The notes below the pieces were generated by a model. It was not told the DNA's origin. It ran no database searches and worked only from the letters and a program-made list of their open reading frames with translations. A stretch of DNA of 64,000 nucleotides. It comes from Ancylobacter radicis (lineage in GTDB: Bacteria > Pseudomonadota > Alphaproteobacteria > Rhizobiales > Xanthobacteraceae). Below, piece by piece: positions 53,701 through 63,025 of this stretch (the first letter of the stretch is position 1; the number at the start of each line of letters is the position of its first letter). The stretch spans positions 310,001 through 374,000 of the forward strand of contig NZ_JAHCQH010000017.1 in assembly GCF_018449475.1 (NCBI RefSeq), read 5' to 3'. A program made the translations under genes and the position numbers.

Positions 53701-54663
53701 ATGAAGCATATTTTCCGCGGAGCCCTGCTGGCTGCCGCCCTCGCCGCGCCGCTGGGTGCCGCGTCCGCTCAGGTCACCGATCTCAAGATCATGGCGCCCG
53801 CGGCCCCCGGCGGCGGCTGGGACCAGACCGCCCGCTCGATGCAGCATGTGCTGCAGAGCGACAAGATCGTCGGCAACGTCCAGGTGCTGAACGTTCCCGG
53901 CGCCGGCGGCACGATCGGCCTCGCCCAGTTCGTCAACGGGTCCAAGGGTGATCCGAACGCGCTGATCGTCGGCGGCTATGTGATGGTGGGCGCCATCATC
54001 ACCAACAAGTCGCCGGTGAACCTGTCCATGGTGACGCCGATCGCGCGCCTCACCGGCGAATTCGAGGCTATCGCCGTTCCCGCCAACTCGCCGCTCAAGT
54101 CGATGGCGGACCTTGTCGCCGCGCTGAAGGCCGACCCGCAGAAGGTCTCCTGGGCGGGCGGCTCGGCCGGCGGCACGGACCACATCACGGCGGGCCTGAT
54201 CGCCAAGGCGATCGGCGTCGACCCGACCAAGATCAACTACATCGCCTTCTCGGGCGGCGGCGAATCGCTCGCCTCCATCCTCGGCGGCAAGGTCACGGTC
54301 GGCATTTCCAGCCTCTCCGAGTACGACGCGCAGGCGAAAGCCGGCAAGCTGCGCATTCTCGGCGTGTCGAGCCCCACGCGTCTGCCCGACGCCAAGGACA
54401 TCCCGACCTTCAAGGAGTCCGGCGTCGACGTCGAGATCCAGAACTGGCGCATGGTCGCCGCCGCGCCGGGCATCACCCCGGAGCAGAAGAAGACCCTCGC
54501 CGAGGCCGTCGACAAGATGGTGAAGTCGAAGGCCTGGACCGACATGCTGGCGCAGAAGGGCTGGGCCAACACCTATCTGGCCGGCGACGCCTTCGATGCG
54601 CAGCTCGCCAAGGACATCACGTCCACCCAGGCGATCCTGAAGGATATCGGCCTCGCCCAGTGA
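53701..54663 (+). CDS. tctC: Tripartite tricarboxylate transporter substrate-binding protein
   Basis: This 320-residue periplasmic binding protein has a Sec signal ending ASAQ. The ATG at 53701 is preceded by GGAGGAAAC. Family motifs [16 protein letters not shown] and [14 protein letters not shown] are clear, and the second lobe begins near GGSAGGTDH. It binds a carboxylate for the downstream tctB-tctA permease. Citrate, tartrate or another acid cannot be distinguished. A stem-loop separates it from tctB. Confidence 0.93.
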   Translation: MKHIFRGALLAAALAAPLGAASAQVTDLKIMAPAAPGGGWDQTARSMQHVLQSDKIVGNVQVLNVPGAGGTIGLAQFVNGSKGDPNALIVGGYVMVGAIITNKSPVNLSMVTPIARLTGEFEAIAVPANSPLKSMADLVAALKADPQKVSWAGGSAGGTDHITAGLIAKAIGVDPTKINYIAFSGGGESLASILGGKVTVGISSLSEYDAQAKAGKLRILGVSSPTRLPDAKDIPTFKESGVDVEIQNWRMVAAAPGITPEQKKTLAEAVDKMVKSKAWTDMLAQKGWANTYLAGDAFDAQLAKDITSTQAILKDIGLAQ

Positions 54664-54686
54664 GGCCTGTCCATCTCTGATGCCTA

Positions 54687-54722
54687 ACGCTCCCCCGGGC
54701 CGCAGGGCTTTCGGGGGAGCGT
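54687..54722 (+). terminator. Intra-operon stem-loop after tctC
   Basis: ACGCTCCCCCG and CGGGGGAGCGT are perfect 11-bp arms around a 14-nt loop. Only a weak CGTTCT tail follows, so this is better seen as an attenuating or 3'-stabilising hairpin than as a full terminator. Such elements help to raise binding protein over permease. Confidence 0.65.
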
Positions 54723-54747
54723 CGTTCTACATGCGGAGAGAAGCCCG

Positions 54748-55230
54748 ATGAGCGACACGCCCATCTCATCCACAAAGGGGCCCGACAAGGCTCGTTTCGT
54801 CATAGCCTTCGGGCTCGCCATTCTCGCTTTCGTCGTCGGCTGGGATGCCTGGCGGCTCTCCAGCGTGAATTCCTTCTCGGCGGTCGGCCCCGCCGCCTTC
54901 CCCACCATCATCGCCGCCGGCCTCGCGCTGCTTTCCATCGCCACCGCCATCGAGGCGATCGGCGAGGGTGCGCAGGAGCGTCCGCGCGACGAGATCGGGC
55001 CGATGGCCTGGGTGCTCGCCGGCCTCATCGGGCAGATCGTGCTGCTGCCCTTCCTCGGCTTTTCCATCGCCACCGGCTGGCTTTTCGCCGCCACCGCGAA
55101 GGGCTTCGGCAGGGGGCCGCTGTGGGCCCATTTCCTCGCCGGCGCGGTGTTGTGCTTCGTCATCTACGTGATCTTCGCCAAGGGCCTGCAGCTCGCGCTG
55201 CCCGCCGGCCCGCTCGAACGGCTGATCTGA
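54748..55230 (+). CDS. tctB: Tripartite tricarboxylate transporter small membrane subunit
   Basis: This 160-residue protein has four hydrophobic helices, as usual for TctB. VGPAAFPTIIAAGLALLSI is the conserved block between helices one and two. It lies between tctC and tctA, with tctA starting 12 bp downstream. Confidence 0.9.
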   Translation: MSDTPISSTKGPDKARFVIAFGLAILAFVVGWDAWRLSSVNSFSAVGPAAFPTIIAAGLALLSIATAIEAIGEGAQERPRDEIGPMAWVLAGLIGQIVLLPFLGFSIATGWLFAATAKGFGRGPLWAHFLAGAVLCFVIYVIFAKGLQLALPAGPLERLI

Positions 55231-55242
55231 GGAACGGCTCGC

Positions 55243-56754
55243 ATGGATACGTTTGCCGCTCTGGCGCAGGGCCTCTCCGTCGCCCTTCAGCCGATGAACC
55301 TGCTGTTCGCCTTTGTCGGCGTCATGCTCGGCACCGCCGTCGGCGTGCTGCCGGGCATCGGGCCGGCGCTCACCGTGGCGCTGCTGCTGCCGATCACCTT
55401 CAAGCTCGATCCGGCCGGCTCGCTCATCATGTTCGCCGGCATCTATTATGGCGGCATGTATGGCGGCTCGACCGCCTCCATCCTGCTGAACACGCCCGGC
55501 GAAAGCTCCTCCATCGTCACGGCGCTGGAAGGCAACAAGATGGCCCGCGCCGGGCGCGGCGGCCCCGCGCTCGCCACCGCCGCCATCGGCTCGTTCGTGG
55601 CCGGCACCATTGCCACGGTGGGCCTCGCGCTGATCGCGCCGACCGTGGTGGACATCGCCATCTCCTTCGGCCCGGAAGACTATTTCGCGCTGATGGTGCT
55701 GGCCTTCACCACCGTGTCGGCGGCCTTCGGCTCCTCGGTGACGCGCGGTCTCACCAGCCTGTTCATCGGCCTCTCGCTCGGCCTGATCGGCATCGACCTG
55801 CAGAGCGGGCAGGCGCGCCTGTCCTTCGGCATCCCCGACCTGCTCGACGGCGTCGAGGTGACGACGCTGGCCGTCGCCCTGTTCGCCATTGGCGAGACGC
55901 TATCGGTGGTGGCCGCCGGTGCCCGCGCCGAAGAGGTGATCGAGCCGGTCAAGGGCTCGGTGTTCATGAACAAGGAGGACTGGAAGCGGTCGTGGAAGCC
56001 GTGGCTGCGCGGCACCTTCCTCGGCTTCCCGATCGGCGCCATGCCGGCGGGCGGCGCGGAAATCCCGACCTTCCTGTCCTATGCGCTGGAAAAGCGCCTG
56101 TGCCGCAAGCCCGACGAGTTCGGCAACGGCGCCATTGAGGGCGTCGCCGGCCCCGAGGCGGCCAACAACGCGGCGGCGGCCGGCGTGCTGGTGCCGCTGC
56201 TGACGCTGGGCCTGCCGACCTCGGCGACCGCCGCGATCATGCTCGCCGGCTTCCAGCAATATGGCCTCAATCCCGGCCCGCTGCTGTTCGCCAGCGCGCC
56301 CGATCTCGTCTGGGGCCTGATCGCCTCGCTGTTCATCGCCAATGTGATGCTGCTGGTGCTCAACCTGCCGCTGGTCGGGCTGTGGGTGCGCCTGCTCGCC
56401 ATACCGCGCCCCTGGCTCTATGGCGGCATCCTGGTGTTCGCCACGCTCGGCACGCTCGGCGCCAACCCGTCGCTGGTCGAACTTGGCATGCTGCTGATCT
56501 TCGGCCTGCTCGGCTATGTGCTGCGCCGCTACGACTACCCGATAGCCCCGGTCGTGGTCGGCCTGATCCTCGGCCCGCTGTCCGAGCAGCAGCTCCGCCG
56601 CGCGCTGGCCATCAGCGTCGGCGATCCGCTGGTGCTGTTCCAGTCGCCCATCGCCGTCACGCTCTACGCGCTGGCCGCGCTCGCCCTGCTCGGCCCGCTG
56701 CTGTTCTATCTCCTCACCGGCCGCAAGGCCCCGGTGGGCGGCGACGAGGACTGA
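55243..56754 (+). CDS. tctA: Tripartite tricarboxylate transporter large permease
   Basis: This 503-residue inner-membrane permease has about twelve helices. The TctA signatures are [20 protein letters not shown] near residue 30 and [20 protein letters not shown] near 65. The duplicated motif [20 protein letters not shown] and [17 protein letters not shown] follow in the second half. It is the last gene of the operon and is followed by a strong terminator. Confidence 0.95.
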   Translation: MDTFAALAQGLSVALQPMNLLFAFVGVMLGTAVGVLPGIGPALTVALLLPITFKLDPAGSLIMFAGIYYGGMYGGSTASILLNTPGESSSIVTALEGNKMARAGRGGPALATAAIGSFVAGTIATVGLALIAPTVVDIAISFGPEDYFALMVLAFTTVSAAFGSSVTRGLTSLFIGLSLGLIGIDLQSGQARLSFGIPDLLDGVEVTTLAVALFAIGETLSVVAAGARAEEVIEPVKGSVFMNKEDWKRSWKPWLRGTFLGFPIGAMPAGGAEIPTFLSYALEKRLCRKPDEFGNGAIEGVAGPEAANNAAAAGVLVPLLTLGLPTSATAAIMLAGFQQYGLNPGPLLFASAPDLVWGLIASLFIANVMLLVLNLPLVGLWVRLLAIPRPWLYGGILVFATLGTLGANPSLVELGMLLIFGLLGYVLRRYDYPIAPVVVGLILGPLSEQQLRRALAISVGDPLVLFQSPIAVTLYALAALALLGPLLFYLLTGRKAPVGGDED

Positions 56755-56782
56755 TCGTCCTCGTTCCTGCCACCCGAAAAGC

Positions 56783-56810
56783 AAAATGCCCGGCGCGAGC
56801 CGGGCATTTT
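56783..56810. terminator. Bidirectional Rho-independent terminator
   Basis: AAAATGCCCGGC-GCGA-GCCGGGCATTTT is a perfect 12-bp stem with a 4-nt loop and A/T tails on both sides. It ends tctCBA on the plus strand and the DUF2059 gene on the minus strand. Confidence 0.93.
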
Positions 56811-56839
56811 CGTATCCGAGGGTCGCCGTGGAAGGCGGG

Positions 56840-57421
56840 TCAGATGGTGAAGCCGCGCTTCTTCATCTCGTCGCGCACGCGGGTCTCCATCTCCTTGGAG
56901 AATTTCGCGCTCCAGGACTGGATGCCGCGCAGCCCGTCATCGAGAAGCTGCTGGCGGCGCTCCACCAGCTTCTTGCCCACCGCCGAGCGGTAGAAGGTCA
57001 GCAGCTCGGACAGCTCGGCCTCGGAGAATTGCTGCGCATAGGTGCGGGCGAGAATCTGCACGATCTCCGAGCGGCGCTTCTCATATTCCGGCACCAGCTG
57101 CTTGGCGACATCGCGCAGGTCGCGGATCAGATCCGGGTTGGCCTGCACGAAGCTGCCGGCCGCCTGCTCGATGATGCCGGGAATCAGCGCGTCGAAGCTG
57201 GACGCCTCGCCATTGGCGATCAGCAGCTCGTTGGCGAGCTTGATCTGGGCGGCGGAGGGCTCGGCGGCCTTGGCCGGCGTCGTGCCGGCCGTGGTCCCCG
57301 CCTGCCCCATGGTGAAGGGGGCGGGCTGCTGGGCGAGCGCCGGCGCCGACGCCAGAACCAGCGCCGCCAGCCCGGCGCCGATCAGGCGCTTCCCGTCACG
57401 TCCCGCAAAAGCCACCCGCAT
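56840..57421 (-). CDS. DUF2059 domain-containing exported protein
   Basis: This 193-residue protein starts at ATG 57421 with a Sec signal (ALVLASAPALAQQ). A short Ala/Thr/Pro linker follows. The DUF2059 helical domain fills about 60-190 and contains the run SEAELSELLTFYRSAVGKKL typical of the family. The function is unknown. It lies 23 bp downstream of rpiA on the same strand, a common pairing in Rhizobiales as far as I recall. Confidence 0.88.
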   Translation of the reverse strand: MRVAFAGRDGKRLIGAGLAALVLASAPALAQQPAPFTMGQAGTTAGTTPAKAAEPSAAQIKLANELLIANGEASSFDALIPGIIEQAAGSFVQANPDLIRDLRDVAKQLVPEYEKRRSEIVQILARTYAQQFSEAELSELLTFYRSAVGKKLVERRQQLLDDGLRGIQSWSAKFSKEMETRVRDEMKKRGFTI

Positions 57422-57444
57422 GATTGTCTCCCTGAAGAACTGCC

Positions 57445-58158
57445 TCACGCGCGGTCGAGGACCGTCACGCCGTTGGCGCCCGCGAGAATGACGCGGCTCG
57501 CCAGATTGATGAAAAGCCCGTGTTCCACGACACCCGGCACCTGCGACAGGTTGAGCGCCAGAGCCGCCGGATCGGGAATGACGCCATAGGCCGCGTCGAG
57601 AATGACGTGTCCCTGATCCGTGACGAAAACATGACCGTCCGGCCGGCGACGGAGGGTCAGAAGCCCGTGGCAGCCGGCGGCCTTGGCCGCCCGGTCGATC
57701 GCCCGGCGGGTCGCCGCGACGCCGAAATCCACCACCTCGATCGGCAGCGGAAAGGCACCGAGTTGCGCCACCATCTTCGAGCCATCGGCAATGACGATCA
57801 TCTGCTGCGCAGCGGAGGCGACGATCTTCTCGCGCAGCAGCGCGCCGCCGCCGCCCTTGACCAGGGTCAGATCCGGCCCGACCTCGTCGGCCCCGTCGAT
57901 GCACAGGTCGAGCACCGGATGCTCCTCCAGCGTCGCGACCGGCACGCCGAGGCTCTCCGCCTGCGCGCGCGTCACCTCGGAGGTCGGCACGCCCACCACT
58001 TCAAGCCCCTGCTGCACGCGCTCGGCCAGTAGTTCGACGAAGTGCTTGGCGGTCGAGCCGGTACCGAGGCCGAGCTTCATGCCGGAGCGCACATATTCCA
58101 GCGCACGGGCGGCAGCCTGGCGTTTAAGGGCTTCAGCGTCGGTCATGGCGATGGTCAT
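57445..58158 (-). CDS. rpiA: Ribose-5-phosphate isomerase A
   Basis: This pentose-phosphate enzyme interconverts ribose-5-phosphate and ribulose-5-phosphate. The 237-residue product shows [12 protein letters not shown], the catalytic DGADEV block, and [16 protein letters not shown] 58158 and an ATG five codons later are both possible starts. Confidence 0.95.
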   Translation of the reverse strand: MTIAMTDAEALKRQAAARALEYVRSGMKLGLGTGSTAKHFVELLAERVQQGLEVVGVPTSEVTRAQAESLGVPVATLEEHPVLDLCIDGADEVGPDLTLVKGGGGALLREKIVASAAQQMIVIADGSKMVAQLGAFPLPIEVVDFGVAATRRAIDRAAKAAGCHGLLTLRRRPDGHVFVTDQGHVILDAAYGVIPDPAALALNLSQVPGVVEHGLFINLASRVILAGANGVTVLDRA

Positions 58159-58183
58159 TCCAGATCGTGGCGGAAGGTCGGGC

Positions 58184-58206
58184 CGACGGCTTTTTGAAAA
58201 CCGTCG
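58184..58206. other. Inverted repeat upstream of rpiA
   Basis: CGACGG (58184-58189) and CCGTCG (58201-58206) flank a T/A-rich centre that itself nearly pairs (TTTT with AAAA). It lies 26 bp upstream of the rpiA start and 100 bp downstream of the preceding minus-strand gene. It could be an operator or a weak terminator between them. Confidence 0.4.
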
Positions 58207-58305
58207 ATTTTAACCGCGTGGGTAGCGCCGAAATGGCGCTGCGGCAAGCCTTCGCAAGGTCGCGGATGGACGGTTGTGGTGCACAGGGCCGCCGCCGCGA
58301 GGCGA

Positions 58306-58833
58306 TCAGCGCGCCGCGCCGGTGCAGACCACCGCCGGCTCCACCCCGCCGCCCTCCTTCGGCATGTCGCGCACATAGCACACGCTCATCTCGCCGCTCT
58401 GGACGTTGACCCGGAAGATGCCGGTCTCGCCGGAATAGCGCGTGGTCACCATGTCATAGGTTCCCGCCGCACCCGGCCCAGCGCTGGCATCGCGCGGGAA
58501 GCACTTGGTGACGCCGATCACGCTGCCCTCGGGCCGCTCGAACTGGCAGGCGCTGACCTCGCCGGTCCGCACATTGACCGAATAGATGCGGTTGGCCTGC
58601 GCCGAGGGCGGGGAGCCGAACACGAAAGGCCCGCTCGCCGGGGCCGGCGCGGGCGGGGCGGGGGTCGCGGGCGGCGTCGAGGAAGACCCCGCCGACGGCG
58701 TGCCCGGCCCGCCCTCGCTTTGTCCGGCCGGGGTCTGCGCCTGCGCCATCCCGGCCGCGCCGAGGACAAGTCCGGCGCCTAGCATCGCCGCGAGGGAGAG
58801 GATCGGCAGCGTCGGTCGGAAGGTCGTCATCAT
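58306..58833 (-). CDS. Exported Pro/Ala-rich hypothetical protein
   Basis: This 175-residue protein starts at ATG 58833 behind GGAGTG. The Sec signal ends at AQAQ. A Pro/Ala/Ser linker of about 40 residues is followed by a domain with two similar halves: the first has IYSVNVRTGEVSACQFERPE, and the second has IFRVNVQSGEMSVCYVRDMP. These are internal repeats of about 55 residues, each ending in a cysteine strand. I do not recognise a named family. An envelope location is likely. Confidence 0.75.
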   Translation of the reverse strand: MMTTFRPTLPILSLAAMLGAGLVLGAAGMAQAQTPAGQSEGGPGTPSAGSSSTPPATPAPPAPAPASGPFVFGSPPSAQANRIYSVNVRTGEVSACQFERPEGSVIGVTKCFPRDASAGPGAAGTYDMVTTRYSGETGIFRVNVQSGEMSVCYVRDMPKEGGGVEPAVVCTGAAR

Positions 58834-59086
58834 CCAGAAGCACTCCAGCAAGCCTTGAGCGTGTCGCGTGGTCCCCCGGCCGGCATGCGCCCGATGGACG
58901 CGGCACGCTGGACAGCAAAAGCGGCAGGATTGTAGGCATTGCGTGCAGGCTCGTCTCGCGGCGGCGGGCATCCTCGGCCATTTATGCCCAACGGAGCGAC
59001 CATGCCCTCCGCTCTACTGGGCGCGGGCAGACAGGACAGCGAATGCCCACCTGCCTGCTCAGCGTGCTGTCATGCGAGGAAAACAC

Positions 59087-59737
59087 TCAAGCGTTGAGAG
59101 GTTTCTCCAAAATGGCCAACCCGAACAGGTAGGACACGGAGACACCGGAGGCCTTCGAGAAAGCCTCGACGCCGACCTTGGCCTTCCAGTCCGAACTCGG
59201 CGGACAGTCATCGACCAGTACGACGCCCCCAGGAGAGACAAGCGGCCAAATGCGCTCAAGGCCCAGCCGTACCGGCTCGCTGAGGTCGACATCCAACAAG
59301 CATACCGAGATCGGCTTCCCTCCGAGATCGGCGCTGTTCATTTTTGTACAATCCTTCTGAACCAGCTTAATATCGTTGCAATTATGCTGATTTATAATCT
59401 TTCTGACCAATCCAATTCCATTGGCAGAAAACATGTTGCTCAACACATTGGGAGTTCCAAGGGCGCGATCAGCCTCAAATTGCTCCGGGATGAATCCCCC
59501 GAATGTATCGATACATATATAATCCTTATTGATACCCAATCGGCGCATCATGTTGTGCGCAACAATGCTTGTCCCCGCGAGATTGCAGCCAATCTCCAAA
59601 ACAACTCCTGGAATATCTTTTTTCTCAATAATATTTCGAAGATAATATTGAAGTCTTTCGGGCTGGAGTCCAACAGGAGGATAACGATACAGCAACGGCA
59701 CTAGGGCATGACGAGCGGCAATTTTTAGAATTTTCAT
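59087..59737 (-). CDS. TylF/MycF-like class I methyltransferase
   Basis: The 216-residue protein has the SAM-binding motif VVLEIGCNLAGTS, the family-typical ICIDTFGGFIPEQF, and a late V-V-L-V-D-D strand. This resembles the TylF/MycF macrocin O-methyltransferase family, whose bacterial members also modify surface sugars. The first two thirds of the gene are visibly AT-richer than every neighbour, with rarer codons such as ATA and AAT. This indicates recent acquisition. The flanking genes are unrelated housekeeping genes. Confidence 0.8.
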   Translation of the reverse strand: MKILKIAARHALVPLLYRYPPVGLQPERLQYYLRNIIEKKDIPGVVLEIGCNLAGTSIVAHNMMRRLGINKDYICIDTFGGFIPEQFEADRALGTPNVLSNMFSANGIGLVRKIINQHNCNDIKLVQKDCTKMNSADLGGKPISVCLLDVDLSEPVRLGLERIWPLVSPGGVVLVDDCPPSSDWKAKVGVEAFSKASGVSVSYLFGLAILEKPLNA

Positions 59738-59884
59738 GCGCGGCCCCTATAAAGCTTAAAATTGCGACCTTATGGCCACTCGACACAGCGCGTTCTCGGC
59801 ATTTCATAGCAAGATAATTCAGCCACAAACACAAGTGGTAAAACTACCCAACGTCACAAAGCCGCGGCACCCGGAGAACTGCAA

Positions 59885-60568
59885 ATGCCCCAAACCGGCC
59901 CCGCCGTCATCGCTTTCGATCTCGACGGCACCCTTGTCGACACCGCCCCGGACCTTCTCGACACGCTCGATGTCGTGCTCAAGCAGGCCGGCGCGCCGCC
60001 GCTGCCGCGTGAGGAAACCCGCAAGATGATCGGCGCGGGCGCGCGCGCGCTGGTCAATCGCGGCCTCACCGCCGCCGGCATGAGCGTCGATGAAGAACGA
60101 TTCGACCGGCTCTACGACCTGTTCCTCGACCACTACGCCGCGCATATCGCCGATTCGTCGCGCCCCTTCCCGGGCCTCCTTGAGGCGCTGGACACGCTCG
60201 CCGCGCAAGGCCACACGCTCGCCGTCTGCACCAACAAGCTGGAATATCTCTCCCGCCTGCTGCTCGATCGGCTGAACCTCACCGACCGTTTCGCGGTGAT
60301 CGCCGGCGCCGATACTTTCCCGGTCTACAAGCCCGATGCCGGCCATCTGCTCGGCACCATCGAACGGGCCGGCGGTACGGCCAGCCGCGCCATCATGGTC
60401 GGCGACAGCCTGACCGATGTGCTCACCGCGAAGAACGCGCGCGTGCCCTGCATCGTCGTGCCCTTCGGCTATACCGAGACGCCGGCGGCGGAGCTGGGGG
60501 GCGACGTGCTGATCGAGCATTACGATCTGCTGCCCGCTACCGTGTCCCGCCTTCTTGGCAGTGGGTGA
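59885..60568 (+). CDS. gph: Phosphoglycolate phosphatase
   Basis: This HAD-family phosphatase of 227 residues removes phosphate from 2-phosphoglycolate. The nucleophile motif is FDLDGTLVDT (Asp12, Asp14). Motif II is AVCTNK, and motifs III and IV are YKPDAGHL and MVGDSLTD. Length and cap domain match Gph. Other small HAD substrates are possible. Confidence 0.92.
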   Translation: MPQTGPAVIAFDLDGTLVDTAPDLLDTLDVVLKQAGAPPLPREETRKMIGAGARALVNRGLTAAGMSVDEERFDRLYDLFLDHYAAHIADSSRPFPGLLEALDTLAAQGHTLAVCTNKLEYLSRLLLDRLNLTDRFAVIAGADTFPVYKPDAGHLLGTIERAGGTASRAIMVGDSLTDVLTAKNARVPCIVVPFGYTETPAAELGGDVLIEHYDLLPATVSRLLGSG

Positions 60569-60661
60569 GCGCGCAACGACGCTTGACACCCACGACCCCG
60601 GCACACTAAATCCCCCCGCCGCACGAGACGGACGGCCCGGCGCTAATGCGGCGGGCCAGAC

Positions 60662-60736
60662 GGGCGATTAGCTCAGCGGGAGAGCACTCCCTTCACACGG
60701 GAGGGGTCGCAGGTTCAATCCCTGCATCGCCCACCA
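60662..60736 (+). tRNA. tRNA-Val (anticodon CAC)
   Basis: This 75-nt cloverleaf has acceptor GGGCGAT/ATCGCCC, discriminator A and encoded CCA. The anticodon stem CTCCC/GGGAG encloses TTCACAC, giving anticodon CAC, which reads GTG. The T-arm contains GGTTCAATCC. It is followed by a surface-type gene region starting at 60932. Confidence 0.95.
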
Positions 60737-60931
60737 TTTTCTTCTTCAGTTTTATGAGCAGCTTGGTGGCCCGCTGCGGCAAGGCAGTCTGCAACACAGA
60801 TAGCTGTGACCCTGGCCTTGCGCATGCGCGGGCGTCATTCGAAGGACGCCCGCGGCGTCCTCTCCGCGGTGCGCCGAAAGCCAATCGACGGCCGTGAGAC
60901 CGAAAGCATCGTCCATAGCTCCCTGAGGCGA

Positions 60932-61825
60932 TCAAGAGCCGGCTAGAAGTCGCGCGTGACGTTCCAGCGTCGCGGCGAAGGTGCTGTCCGCCAGAGATTG
61001 ACTCTCCACGTCCGGCATTACCTTCCCGGCGACATGGGACCAGAGGCGAAGATCCAGACGGCTCCACAAGTTGAGCGCGTCCATAGCCTGATCCGAGAGG
61101 TGCTCATCAAGCCGGCCGCGGCGCTCGTCCGGCACCGGCAGCGTTTCGTTCCGACGTTCGACCACTACGGGGCGGCGCAACCACGTCTCCAACCGAGAGA
61201 CGAGATGCGGATTCTCGATCAGGTCGACATGGGCCAGGCTCTCAAGCACGCTGAAGGCGGCGTCAAGGAGCGCCTCATCATTGGCCGGGTCGATCGGACC
61301 ATTCTCGGGGATAACCGGATGCGGCCACAGGAGGGCACGCAGCGAGAAATTATCCAGGACCGGCACAAGGCATGGCGTGGTCAGAAAATCGCCGAGTGAT
61401 CCGCGCGCTTGCCGTACATAATCGGCCCAGCCGCCCCAGCCTGCTACATCGGCGTCCTCATAGGCCCGCCAGAACAGCCAGTGCGACATCAGGCGCGCCT
61501 TTGGCTCGCGAAAAAAGGTAATGTTCTGCCCGAGCGGGTATCGCAGACGGGTGGTGGAAACCGCCATATGGCCGGCAACGAAACGCAGACCTGCCGGGAG
61601 TTCGTCGGGGGTGTCGATGCTCTGAGCGCGCGCGGCCGGCGAAAAGCTCTCGAAGTCACGAAAGGAGCCGAAGCACCACCGATCATACCAACAGAGATCG
61701 CTGCCCTCGCCCAGATCGCCCTGTTCCGCCAAGGCGACCCTGAGAGCGTCGGCCAGCGAAGTTCCCGCCGATTTGGGAATATGGTTGAACACGAGCGGCA
61801 AGGCCGAAGCATAATATGCGCTCAT
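60932..61825 (-). CDS. Sulfotransferase family protein
   Basis: This 297-residue protein has an N-terminal PAPS 5'-phosphosulfate loop FNHIPKSAGTSL at about residues 13-24 and a 3'-phosphate motif FFREPKARLMSHW at about 104-116. This is the sulfotransferase family 2 arrangement. Bacterial members sulfate surface glycans or signalling oligosaccharides. The acceptor is unknown. No neighbours explain it except a pyruvyl transferase-like gene 1.2 kb away. Confidence 0.82.
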   Translation of the reverse strand: MSAYYASALPLVFNHIPKSAGTSLADALRVALAEQGDLGEGSDLCWYDRWCFGSFRDFESFSPAARAQSIDTPDELPAGLRFVAGHMAVSTTRLRYPLGQNITFFREPKARLMSHWLFWRAYEDADVAGWGGWADYVRQARGSLGDFLTTPCLVPVLDNFSLRALLWPHPVIPENGPIDPANDEALLDAAFSVLESLAHVDLIENPHLVSRLETWLRRPVVVERRNETLPVPDERRGRLDEHLSDQAMDALNLWSRLDLRLWSHVAGKVMPDVESQSLADSTFAATLERHARLLAGS

Positions 61826-61893
61826 GCAGATTGTCGGAGCCTCTGACGGTTGCGTCTCCTGAAACTATACCTTCGCACCGCTGTCCAGCCAGC

Positions 61894-61941
61894 AAAAACA
61901 AATCGCCCGGACGAGCCGCCGTGAAGCGGGCCATCCGGGCG
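61894..61941 (-). terminator. Terminator of the porin gene
   Basis: CGCCCGGA/TCCGGGCG (61934-61941 with 61904-61911) forms an 8-bp stem on the minus strand. It is followed by ATTTGTTTTT. It ends transcription of the outer-membrane protein gene. Confidence 0.75.
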
Positions 61942-61991
61942 AGTTGGTCGTCAGGCTGTGAGAGCGGCCGAGCGGCCGATCCCGTGTCCGA

Positions 61992-62636
61992 TCAGAACCG
62001 GTAATTGATGCCGGCGCGCACCGTGCTGAACGAGACGTCGACATTGCGGCCGAGATATTCCTCGCTGCCGAGATCGGACCACAGATACTCGACCTTGGCG
62101 CTCCAGTTCGGCGTGAAGGCGTATTCCGCGCCGGCACCGACCGTGTAGCCGACATGGGTGTTGCTCTCGGAAGCCGCGCCCGTCAGGTAGTTGAAATCCA
62201 CCTCGTTCTTGCCATAGGCGAGACCGCCGGTGATGTAGGGCAGGAACATGTCGAAGGCGTAGCCGAGGCGCGCACGCACCGTGCCGAAGTAATCCATGCT
62301 GGTGTTGATCGACCCGCCGCCGACGAAATCATAGCCGGTGCTCAGATCGGAATATTGCAGGTCGGCCTCGACGCCGAACACCACCCGGTCCCACTGCCAA
62401 TTATAGCCGATCTGGCCGCCGACGATGCCGCCATCCTGGCCGCCGAGATCGAAGCCATTGTCGAAGTCGGAACTGCCCCAGCCATAGCCAGCATTGGCAC
62501 CGAGATAGAAGCCCTGCCAGGTGAAGACCGGCACTTCGGCGACATAGGCGACCGGCGCCTTGACCGGAAGATCGGCAGCCAGCGCCGACCCGCCCATGAG
62601 AACCACTGCAACCGCAGAGAGTGTGATGTTACGCAT
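61992..62636 (-). CDS. Outer-membrane beta-barrel protein (Omp25/porin family)
   Basis: This 214-residue protein starts at ATG 62636 behind GAGGGG. The Sec signal ends at ALAAD. The mature part opens LPVKAPVAYVAEVPVFTWQG, then GFYLGANAGYGWG. The alternating aromatic strands and terminal NYRF, a C-terminal Phe, are classic for eight-stranded Omp25-like barrels of Rhizobiales. It has no OmpA peptidoglycan domain. The role is probably structural. Confidence 0.93.
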   Translation of the reverse strand: MRNITLSAVAVVLMGGSALAADLPVKAPVAYVAEVPVFTWQGFYLGANAGYGWGSSDFDNGFDLGGQDGGIVGGQIGYNWQWDRVVFGVEADLQYSDLSTGYDFVGGGSINTSMDYFGTVRARLGYAFDMFLPYITGGLAYGKNEVDFNYLTGAASESNTHVGYTVGAGAEYAFTPNWSAKVEYLWSDLGSEEYLGRNVDVSFSTVRAGINYRF

Positions 62637-63025
62637 GGGAGACCCCTCAGAATGAATGTACTGGAGAAAGCGTAACATCGCGCAACCGACACAACTAGTG
62701 CATGAAAAGCACAGCATGCTCATTAGATTACAACGGCATTACACAGTTTTCGAATTTATTAGCATCAAAATACCGCAAATAGGTACTTTAATACTATGAA
62801 TGTACTTACTTTCACACGAGCCGCGAGAACGAAGGCGTAAGGTTTCGTTAACCTGCCCGGCCACCCCTGGGTAAGAAACCCGTCAACTGTCAGGCATCAC
62901 CCCGCCCATAGGTTGCATCCCCGTGGAACAGCGATTTCGCCTCATGGTATTAAGCTACGGATTGCCCCAACCCCCAAAGTAGACGCACAGTCGCGGATCA
63001 ACGACCGACACCCTGCGGAGGTTCC
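62637..63025. other. AT-rich divergent promoter region
   Basis: These 389 bp between the divergent porin and pyruvyl transferase genes contain no gene. The part from 62700 to 62820 is clearly AT-rich and probably holds the promoters. I see no strong inverted repeat and cannot place -35/-10 boxes with confidence. Confidence 0.5.

Noticed and set aside
60646..60897. Short frame starting before tRNA-Val
   Set aside because: Its first third is the translated tRNA sequence; nothing else supports a protein.
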